This document shows positions 1 to 5,349 of a stretch of 5,349 nucleotides of DNA, in pieces. A program made the translations under genes and the position numbers. Source of the stretch: Acidimicrobiaceae bacterium. Lineage in GTDB: Bacteria > Actinomycetota > Acidimicrobiia > Acidimicrobiales > RAAP-2. Position 1 is the stretch's first letter, and each line of letters begins with the position of its first letter. Below the pieces are notes generated by a model. The model saw nothing but the letters and a program-made list of their open reading frames with translations, did not search any database and was not told the origin of the DNA. The stretch covers positions 1-5,349 of the forward strand of contig JAUTXB010000066.1 in the NCBI GenBank assembly GCA_030838245.1, read 5' to 3'.

Positions 1-301
1 CGGCGGCAACAGCCAGCGCGGCGGACGAGCCCAAGCCTCGAGCAATGGGGATCTCCGATCGGACGGTGATGGCCAGGTGGTCGTGCCCGGCGACATCGAT
101 GGCCACCCGTGCAGCCAGGTGGGAGGGATCGTCGGAGAGCCCGGCCCCTTCGCCCTCGGAGCGGACGATCAGTCGGGAGGCCGGCTCCACTTCGACCTCC
201 ACGTACCGGTCGAGAGCAACGGCGAGGGTGTCGAATCCGGGCCCGAGATTGGCCGAGGAGGCGGGAGCACGTGCACGCACGCTGGTCAGGGTAGTCGTCA
301 C
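1..301 (-). CDS. thrB: Homoserine kinase, N-terminal 100 residues (3' end outside window)
   Basis: This partial gene would encode homoserine kinase, a cytoplasmic GHMP-family enzyme that phosphorylates L-homoserine with ATP to O-phosphohomoserine, the step before threonine synthase. Reading the minus strand from GTG at 301 gives VRARAPASSANLGPGFDTLA (residues 8-27); the ANLGPGFD block is the characteristic N-terminal motif of ThrB. Residues 85-95 read PIARGLGSSAA, the glycine/serine-rich GHMP phosphate-binding loop, at the expected distance. Family members are usually about 300 residues, so roughly a third is visible. GTG at 301 is chosen because the frame runs open upstream to 385 with no better start; a GTG at 280 (residue 8) is an alternative. 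No clear Shine-Dalgarno sequence is seen before either. The gene lies 84 bp after the carboxypeptidase stop, with a strong hairpin between them, so it may be transcribed separately. The family call is secure; the exact start is not. Confidence 0.88.
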   Translation of the reverse strand, partial: MTTTLTSVRARAPASSANLGPGFDTLAVALDRYVEVEVEPASRLIVRSEGEGAGLSDDPSHLAARVAIDVAGHDHLAITVRSEIPIARGLGSSAALAVAA

Positions 302-335
302 CGACCGTTCACGCCGGGACCAGGCTGACCCATCC

Positions 336-363
336 CCCGTGGTTCGATCGAGCGAACCACGGG
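336..363 (-). terminator. Perfect 11-bp GC-rich hairpin between the carboxypeptidase gene and thrB
   Basis: Positions 336-346 (cccgtggttcg) and 353-363 (cgaaccacggg) are exact reverse complements separated by a 6-nt loop. The hairpin begins 22 nt after the carboxypeptidase stop codon and ends 34 nt before the thrB GTG, in the only noncoding stretch between the two genes. There is no T-tract on the minus-strand downstream side, so it is not a canonical intrinsic terminator. GC-rich hairpins without a U-tail have been proposed as terminators in actinobacteria. It could instead be a 3' stabilising structure for the upstream mRNA or a leader structure affecting thrB. The stem is certain; the function is inferred. 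Confidence 0.6.
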
Positions 364-385
364 TCGCGGCCAGGAAGGGCGGTCG

Positions 386-1948
386 TCAGATCCGGGTCAA
401 CCGCCACCACAGAGTCGGGGTCGGCACCGACCCGGTCGGCCGCAAGGGCACGACCCGGCGTTGGGGCCCGACGGTGAAGACCACCCGACCTACCGAGGTG
501 TCGGAGGTGGCGGCGGTGGCGACGGGCCGATCGATCACCGTGGTGGCAACGGCCTGACCGGGCACGGCGATCACGCTGGCCCCGGCTGTCGTCACCACGG
601 GGACGTCGTGTCGGGTGCCGCCCCACGCCGCCCCCACTGTTCCCACCGGGTCGCCGGGGGTGGCCAGCGGCGACTCGGTCACCGCGCCGAGCGCGGCCTG
701 CATCAGACGCTCGTCCACCACGGCCGCGTTGCCGAACACGTTCGGCCCGGTTGGCTGCTGGTTGGTCGCCGCCGCGATCGCCTGCACCGTCCGACCGCCC
801 ACCGTGCGGTTCGACGCCAGCACCAAGCAGGGTCCGGCCGCGCTGGTGATGCCGGACTTCACCCCGACGATCCCATACGACCCGATCACGTTCACGATGT
901 TGGGAACGGTACCCACCACCGGGAGCGTCACCGTCGGCATGGCCACGATGGCTGCGAACGTCGGGTCGGCTAGACCCCGGGCGGCCACCTTCAAACTGTC
1001 GGCCGGCGTCGAGACCGATGCCGGGTCGTAGCCACTGACGTCGGCATAGTGGGTCTGGGCCATGCCCAACTGGCTGGCGCCGGCGTTCATCTTGGCGATG
1101 AAGGCGGGAACGCTACCGGCATCCCAGCGAGCCAGGGTGAAGGCCATGTTGTTGGCCGATCGGATCAACAGCCCTTCGAGCAACTGGCGTTCGGTCAACA
1201 CCTCGCCCACAGTTACGGGCACGGTCGACTGGTCGGTGCTGACATCCGCGTTGTCCTCAGCCACGTCCTGGGCGGTGATGGTCACCGAGGGGCCGTCGAC
1301 CCCTGCGGCCAGTGGATGGTCCCGCAGGATCACCACCGCCACCATCATCTTGGTCAGGCTGGCCACCGGGACCGGCACCTCGGAACCGGACTGGGCCGAG
1401 TAGCCCAGCGCGGGGATGGCGACCGCTGCATAGCCTGTCGACGGCCAGGCCAGGGTCGGCGCCGTGCCGGGAACGACCGAGGAACTGGCCAGCGTGGCCT
1501 GGACCGTCGCTCGGGGCAGCGCTCGGCGGAGCTGCACAACGACCAAGGCGGCCACGACGACGATCACGGCCGCGACGACGATGCCCACGCGGCGCCGACG
1601 GCGGCGTCGGCGTTGCCGGCGGTCCGCACCGCGCTCGGGCAACGAGTCCTCCGGCCGGGTAGACGAGTCTTCCGGCAGAGGAAGCGAGTCTTCCGGCAGG
1701 GCAACCGGGCCGAGCGGCGGCGCAGGAAGCGGAAGTGCAGGGAGAGGAGGCAGAGGAGGCGGTCCCGGCAGGGTCGAGGAGACAGGAAGGAGTGGCAACG
1801 CGCCGGCCGCAGGGCCGGACGTCGTGGACAGGACCTCCCCGTCCGTCGGTACATCCACGACCAGGGGGTCGTTGGGCGGGAGCGTGAACGACGGGCTGTC
1901 CAGGCCAGCAGTCAGCGACGGTTCGTTGTCTTGTGACTCACCCTCCAT
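386..1948 (-). CDS. D-alanyl-D-alanine carboxypeptidase-like serine peptidase (S11/PBP5 type), signal-anchored
   Basis: This is probably a penicillin-binding-protein-type DD-carboxypeptidase that removes the terminal D-Ala from peptidoglycan stem peptides outside the membrane. In the 520-aa product the three active-site motifs are in order: SLTK at 197-200 (nucleophile Ser197, Lys200), SAN at 264-266, and KSG at 364-366, where most relatives have KTG. A hydrophobic helix at about 121-138 follows a polyarginine block (110-120), which predicts a type II signal anchor with the catalytic domain outside. Residues 1-109 would be cytoplasmic, Pro-rich and low in complexity, with a heptapeptide repeat at 84-104. 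The domain after about residue 430 is Val/Thr-rich and probably beta-structured; I do not recognise it. ATG at 1948 starts 5 nt after the ftsK stop; a TTG at 1951 directly precedes it and would add one residue. The tight spacing implies cotranscription and coupling with ftsK. The family is fairly sure; carboxypeptidase versus endopeptidase activity is not settled. Confidence 0.87.
   Translation of the reverse strand: MEGESQDNEPSLTAGLDSPSFTLPPNDPLVVDVPTDGEVLSTTSGPAAGALPLLPVSSTLPGPPPLPPLPALPLPAPPLGPVALPEDSLPLPEDSSTRPEDSLPERGADRRQRRRRRRRRVGIVVAAVIVVVAALVVVQLRRALPRATVQATLASSSVVPGTAPTLAWPSTGYAAVAIPALGYSAQSGSEVPVPVASLTKMMVAVVILRDHPLAAGVDGPSVTITAQDVAEDNADVSTDQSTVPVTVGEVLTERQLLEGLLIRSANNMAFTLARWDAGSVPAFIAKMNAGASQLGMAQTHYADVSGYDPASVSTPADSLKVAARGLADPTFAAIVAMPTVTLPVVGTVPNIVNVIGSYGIVGVKSGITSAAGPCLVLASNRTVGGRTVQAIAAATNQQPTGPNVFGNAAVVDERLMQAALGAVTESPLATPGDPVGTVGAAWGGTRHDVPVVTTAGASVIAVPGQAVATTVIDRPVATAATSDTSVGRVVFTVGPQRRVVPLRPTGSVPTPTLWWRLTRI
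1637..1699 (-). repeat. Three-copy 21-bp in-frame tandem repeat encoding a LPEDSxx-type heptapeptide
   Basis: On the plus strand cgagtc(c/t)tccggc recurs at 1643, 1664 and 1685, exactly 21 bp apart. On the coding strand this gives three successive heptapeptides, LPEDSLP, LPEDSST and RPEDSLP, at residues 84-104 of the carboxypeptidase-like protein. The copies differ by a few bases, so the array is imperfect. It sits between the Pro/Leu-rich segment and the polyarginine block, in the predicted cytoplasmic tail. The 7-codon period keeps the reading frame when copies are gained or lost. Confidence 0.75.
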
Positions 1949-1953
1949 CAATG

Positions 1954-4431
1954 TCAGTGCCCGTCGAGTTCCTCGGGAGTCATCAAGACGTTGCGAGCCT
2001 TCGACCCCTCGGAGGGTCCGACCACTCCCCGACGCTCCATGAGGTCCATGAGCCGCCCGGCCCGGGCGAACCCGACTCGGAGCTTGCGTTGCAGCATTGA
2101 TGTCGATCCCAGCTGCGACCGGACGACCAGGTCCATGGCCTGAGCCAGCAGTTCGTCATCGTCGCCGTCGTCCCGCCGACCGGCACCGTCGTTCACGGCG
2201 CTCTCGACTTCCTCGATGCCGGCGACGACCTCCATCTCCCGCTGGCGCTGCCAGTGGGCGACGACGGACCGAACCTCGTCCTCCCCCACCCATGGGGCCT
2301 GCAGCCGCTGGGGGTTCGACGATGACGCCGTGAGCAACAACATGTCGCCCTTGCCGATCAAGCGTTCCGCTCCGGGCTGGTCGAGGATGACCCGGCTGTC
2401 CGAGAGCGACGAGACGGAGAAGGCCATCCGTGACGGAACATTGGCCTTGATCACTCCGGTGATCACGTCGACTGAAGGGCGCTGGGTGGCCAGGACCAGG
2501 TGGATGCCGACGGCTCTGGCCATCTGGGCGATGCGACAGACCGAGTCTTCGACGTCCCGGGCGGCCACCATCATGAGGTCGTTCAACTCGTCCACCACGA
2601 TGAGAACGAACGGCAGTCGCTGGTACCGACGCTCCGCGACGCCGGTCTCATCGCCCTCGTCCGGCCCGACTCGGCGGTTCCGACTCTGGAATGCCTCTTC
2701 TTGCCCGTCGAGCTCGCCTCGGTCGAACGCGGTGTTGAACCCGGTGATGTCCCGCATGCCCGCTTCGGCCAGCAGGTCGTAACGACGCTCCATCTCCTTG
2801 ACCGCCCAGGCCAGTGCGTTGGCCGCCTTCTTCGGGTCCACCACCACCTGGGTGAGCAGGTGGGGAAGCCCGTTGTACTGGCCCAGCTCCACGCGCTTGG
2901 GATCGATCAGGATCAACCGGACCTGCTCCGGTGTGGCCCGCATGAGGATGGAGGTGAGGACCGAGTTGATGCACGATGACTTTCCCGACCCGGTGGCTCC
3001 CGAGACGAGCACGTGCGGCATCTCGGCCAGGTTGACCATGACAGCCCGTCCGGCGATGTCCCGGCCCAGGGCCACCTCCAGAGCCTGATGGGCCTGGGCC
3101 GCTTCGGTCGAGGCCAAGATGTCGCCCAGGGCCACGAGCTGGCGGCGGCGGTTTGGCACCTCCACCCCGATGGCCGACTTGCCAGGGATCGGCGCCAGGA
3201 TCCGGACGTCTGGTGACGCCATGGCGTAGGCGATGTCCTTGGACAGCGACGTGACGCGGGCCACCTTCACGCCGGCGCCGAGCTCGAGCTCATAGCGGGT
3301 CACCGACGGTCCGACAGTGCGGCCCACCAGCCGGGTATCCACCCCGTGGGCAGCCAGAGCGGTCACCAGCGCCGCCCCCGATGCATCGATCTCGCGCTCG
3401 TCTACGGCTTGGGGCTTGGTCCGCTTCAGCACCGAGCTGGGCGGAAGGCGCCAATCGCCCACCGATGGACCGAGCTTCATCTCGAGCTGCGAAGCTTTGC
3501 CGTTCTTGGTCGCCGCCGCCGGGAGCAGCGCCGGATCGGGCGGTCCCAGGTCCTCGGTCGGGAGCTCAGGCTCGACTGACGCCGCAGGGACCGGGGCCGG
3601 AGGCGAAATTGGTGGCGCGGTGATCGGATCCCCCGCGAACGGATCCCCGTTCCCCTCCACCAAAGGCGAGAGACCGTTGGTGGGCGCCGGCGAGCCAGAT
3701 CGGCGAGCGACCGAGGCCAGCCAACGAGATCCACGAGCCAGCGCACCCGCTGCCGTCCGTACGGATACCCCGGTAAAGAGAATGGTGGCCACGATGAACA
3801 CGGCCACCAGCACCACGCCGGCGCCGAATGCGCCGAGCCCGTTGTGGAGCGGGTTCCCCAGCAGCGCGCCCAACCACCCGCCCGCTCCCGAGAGCTTGGT
3901 GGTCGACGCGCCGAACCGTGGCGACCCGCCGGCTAGCGCGGCCAGCCCGGCCACGGCGAGCAAGGCCAGCCCGGCACCGAGCACCGCTCTGATCGGCTCT
4001 CGCTTCACCTCTCCTTCTTCGGTCTCCCGGCGTCCGGCGATCATCCGGACACCCACAGCCACGCAGGCCACCGGGACGAGGAAGCGGGCCCATCCCATCA
4101 ACGCGCCCAGCCCTTCACGGACACCGTGGCCGACCGGGCCCAGGGCGTCCAGATAGAGGGCCAGGGCCGACAGGACACCTACGGTGACCAGTAGGACGCC
4201 CCACACGTCGGCGGCGTGCTCGGCCACGACCTCCCAAGCCGCGCTGAAGGCGCCGGGCGGCTGTCGAGCAGCCTGCGTCTTGGCGCGTGAGCCGGCCGCG
4301 GGCTTCCGGGCGGGGCGCTTCTTGGATGGGGACGGCTTGCCGGAACGGGCCGACGCTGTGCGACCTCCGGCCTTAGCCTTGGACCGCGCCGCGCCATGGC
4401 GACCTGCAGGGCGCCGTGTAGTGGTCGTCAC
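1954..4431 (-). CDS. ftsK: FtsK/SpoIIIE family DNA translocase
   Basis: This 825-aa protein is a membrane-anchored, ATP-driven double-stranded DNA pump that clears and segregates chromosome termini at the closing septum. The N-terminus (about 6-56) is a Lys/Arg/Pro/Ala-rich tail. Four hydrophobic segments follow, at about 78-97, 112-130, 148-168 and 200-220, then a Pro-rich linker (about 245-310) and the motor. Walker A is GATGSGKS at 478-485; Walker B ends at D614 E615 in VVDELNDLM. The conserved ATQRPSVDVITGVIKANVPS (648-667) and LDQPGAERLIGKGDM (683-697) blocks are present. Residues about 757-815 form the winged-helix gamma domain that reads orienting DNA sequences. Length and layout fit SpoIIIE/actinobacterial FtsK rather than the much longer E. 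coli protein. Between the motor strands, about 568-602 is longer and more charged than I expect. Start is GTG at 4431 with no evident ribosome-binding site. The gene follows rnj by 74 bp and is followed almost directly by the carboxypeptidase gene. Confidence 0.97.
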   Translation of the reverse strand: MTTTTRRPAGRHGAARSKAKAGGRTASARSGKPSPSKKRPARKPAAGSRAKTQAARQPPGAFSAAWEVVAEHAADVWGVLLVTVGVLSALALYLDALGPVGHGVREGLGALMGWARFLVPVACVAVGVRMIAGRRETEEGEVKREPIRAVLGAGLALLAVAGLAALAGGSPRFGASTTKLSGAGGWLGALLGNPLHNGLGAFGAGVVLVAVFIVATILFTGVSVRTAAGALARGSRWLASVARRSGSPAPTNGLSPLVEGNGDPFAGDPITAPPISPPAPVPAASVEPELPTEDLGPPDPALLPAAATKNGKASQLEMKLGPSVGDWRLPPSSVLKRTKPQAVDEREIDASGAALVTALAAHGVDTRLVGRTVGPSVTRYELELGAGVKVARVTSLSKDIAYAMASPDVRILAPIPGKSAIGVEVPNRRRQLVALGDILASTEAAQAHQALEVALGRDIAGRAVMVNLAEMPHVLVSGATGSGKSSCINSVLTSILMRATPEQVRLILIDPKRVELGQYNGLPHLLTQVVVDPKKAANALAWAVKEMERRYDLLAEAGMRDITGFNTAFDRGELDGQEEAFQSRNRRVGPDEGDETGVAERRYQRLPFVLIVVDELNDLMMVAARDVEDSVCRIAQMARAVGIHLVLATQRPSVDVITGVIKANVPSRMAFSVSSLSDSRVILDQPGAERLIGKGDMLLLTASSSNPQRLQAPWVGEDEVRSVVAHWQRQREMEVVAGIEEVESAVNDGAGRRDDGDDDELLAQAMDLVVRSQLGSTSMLQRKLRVGFARAGRLMDLMERRGVVGPSEGSKARNVLMTPEELDGH

Positions 4432-4505
4432 AGTGGGGCCAGGTTACTACCCGACCTCGGGCGCTCCGGTGGATGGCGCCTGACCGGCGTGATCCCCTGC
4501 GACCT
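4432..4505 (-). promoter_or_regulatory. rnj-ftsK intergenic gap with a weak candidate -10 element
   Basis: This 74-bp gap is the only possible site for a dedicated ftsK promoter within easy reach of its start. On the minus strand TAACCT (plus positions 4441-4446) fits the actinobacterial TANNNT -10 pattern and lies 9 nt before the GTG. That would give a transcript with almost no leader, agreeing with the lack of a Shine-Dalgarno sequence. No convincing -35 hexamer is found at the usual spacing. Only short 5-bp inverted repeats occur (for example 4460-4464 with 4476-4480), so no clear terminator for rnj is visible. Read-through from rnj into ftsK is equally possible. Confidence 0.22.
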
Positions 4506-5349
4506 TCAGACGGTGACGATGACGGGGACGATCATGGGACGCTGGCGCGTACGCTCCCCGACCAGCTTCCCGACGGCCTTGCGCGCCACCCGGTTGAGCG
4601 ACTCGTGGTCGTGGTTCTCCTCGGTCAGCATCTTCTCCAGGGCTTCGGTGACCACCAGGCGGGCATCCTCGAGGAACGTACCCGTCTCGGGCGCATGGGC
4701 CCAGCCGCGGGTGTGGATCTGGGGCAGTCCTACCACCTCGGCCCGCTGGAGGTCGACGGTGGCCACCACCATGACCACGCCCTCTTCGGCCAGGACGCGG
4801 CGATCCCGCAACACACCGCGCCCGATGTCTCCCACCGTGCTCCCGTCCACGAACAGGTAGCCGCCGGGTACCTCGCCGTCTCGCCGGAGACCATTGGCAT
4901 CGAGCCGTATCGCGTCCCCGTCCTCACACAACAGCACCCGGTCATCGGTGATGCCCATGGTGTTGGCCAGCTGGGCGTGATTGGCCATGTGCCGGTACTC
5001 GCCGTGGACGGGAATGAAGAACTCGGGTCGGGTCACCGACATCAAGGTGGCCAGCTCGCCCTGCTTGGCGTGCCCACTGACGTGGACGTTGTCGACGCCG
5101 GAGTGGATCACCTCGACGCCCCGCCGGTACAGCCCGTCGATGACGCGGCCCACCGACCACTCGTTGCCCGGGATGGGGTGGGCGCTGATGACGACCACGT
5201 CGTCCTGGCGGAGCTTGAAGAAACGGTTCTCGCCCACGGCCAACCGGGACAGGGCCGACATCGGCTCGCCCTGGGAGCCCGTCGAGATGACGCAGACCTG
5301 GCCGTCCTCGAGATCATCGACGTCTTCGACATCGATGAACGCCTCGTCG
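4506..5349 (-). CDS. rnj: Ribonuclease J, C-terminal 280 residues (5' end outside window)
   Basis: RNase J is a zinc-dependent metallo-beta-lactamase/beta-CASP ribonuclease with endonuclease and 5'-3' exonuclease activity, acting in mRNA decay and in rRNA and other RNA maturation in the cytoplasm. Only the C-terminal half is visible and the frame is open through the window edge. In visible numbering, STGSQGEPMSALSR at 22-35 is the conserved beta-CASP segment, HPIPGNE at 57-63 is typical of RNase J, HVSGHA at 89-94 is the RNA phosphate-binding loop, and PVHGEYRH at 113-120 carries the conserved metal-ligand histidine of the beta-lactamase fold. The final part ends RQRPMIVPVIVTV, close to the usual C-terminus of the family, so the stop at 4506 is natural. 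Full-length members are about 550-560 residues; the missing part should hold the HxHxDH metal-binding motif. It is followed by ftsK, a frequent actinobacterial arrangement. Whether this genome has one or two RNase J paralogues cannot be told. Confidence 0.96.
   Translation of the reverse strand, partial: DEAFIDVEDVDDLEDGQVCVISTGSQGEPMSALSRLAVGENRFFKLRQDDVVVISAHPIPGNEWSVGRVIDGLYRRGVEVIHSGVDNVHVSGHAKQGELATLMSVTRPEFFIPVHGEYRHMANHAQLANTMGITDDRVLLCEDGDAIRLDANGLRRDGEVPGGYLFVDGSTVGDIGRGVLRDRRVLAEEGVVMVVATVDLQRAEVVGLPQIHTRGWAHAPETGTFLEDARLVVTEALEKMLTEENHDHESLNRVARKAVGKLVGERTRQRPMIVPVIVTV

Noticed and set aside
45..557. Plus-strand open frame crossing thrB, the hairpin and the carboxypeptidase 3' end
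   Set aside because: It runs antisense to two well-supported genes, ignores their boundaries, and its product resembles no protein family I know.
1589..1621. Polyarginine run as a sign of frameshift or sequencing error
   Set aside because: The frame is continuous from the start codon through all catalytic motifs, and a basic block directly before a membrane helix makes topological sense.
1049..1936. Plus-strand open frame of 295 codons opposite the carboxypeptidase gene
   Set aside because: The product is Arg/Gly/His/Gln-rich low-complexity sequence with no recognisable motif, and the minus strand here encodes all three penicillin-binding-fold motifs. It is a GC-driven antisense shadow.
3317..4156. 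Plus-strand open frame of 279 codons opposite ftsK
   Set aside because: The translation is Ser/Pro/Ala/Thr-rich and motif-free; it mirrors the Pro-rich linker and membrane region of ftsK on the other strand. No ribosome-binding site or homology supports it.
4460..4488. Short inverted repeats in the rnj-ftsK gap as a terminator
   Set aside because: Stems are only 5 bp with loops of 11-12 nt and no T-tract, which is expected by chance at this GC content.

Overview
The window is ordinary, gene-dense chromosomal DNA from a high-GC bacterium, almost certainly an actinobacterium. The evidence is the strong G/C bias at third codon positions, GTG starts, RNase J directly upstream of an FtsK/SpoIIIE-type translocase (a common actinobacterial order), and Arg/Ala/Val/Pro-rich proteins. 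A deep-branching lineage such as Acidimicrobiia is a guess from protein style, not shown by the sequence. All four genes lie on the minus strand, so transcription runs from high to low coordinates.

In transcription order: (i) 5349-4506, the C-terminal 280 residues of ribonuclease J (rnj), whose 5' part lies beyond the window; (ii) a 74-bp gap with a weak candidate promoter; (iii) 4431-1954, a complete 825-aa FtsK/SpoIIIE DNA translocase with four N-terminal membrane segments, a Pro-rich linker, a RecA-like motor and a C-terminal gamma (winged-helix) domain; (iv) 1948-386, a D-alanyl-D-alanine carboxypeptidase-like serine peptidase (S11/PBP5 type), starting 5 nt after the ftsK stop and so probably cotranscribed and translationally coupled; (v) a perfect 11-bp GC-rich hairpin at 336-363, probably ending or attenuating that transcript; (vi) 301-1, the N-terminal 100 residues of homoserine kinase (thrB), cut by the window edge.

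Functionally the block joins RNA processing/decay (RNase J), chromosome translocation at the division septum (FtsK), peptidoglycan trimming outside the membrane (the carboxypeptidase) and threonine biosynthesis (ThrB). The coupling of ftsK with the carboxypeptidase gene is the most suggestive link, since both products would act at the cell envelope and possibly during septation. The carboxypeptidase has an unusual N-terminal half: a cytoplasmic Pro-rich tail with a three-copy heptapeptide repeat, a polyarginine block and a signal-anchor helix, instead of a normal cleavable signal peptide.

I see no mobile element, CRISPR array, tRNA, rRNA, phage gene or defence system. The many long plus-strand open frames are GC-driven shadows of the minus-strand genes. 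I found no convincing undescribed system; the findings are modest, gene-level oddities.
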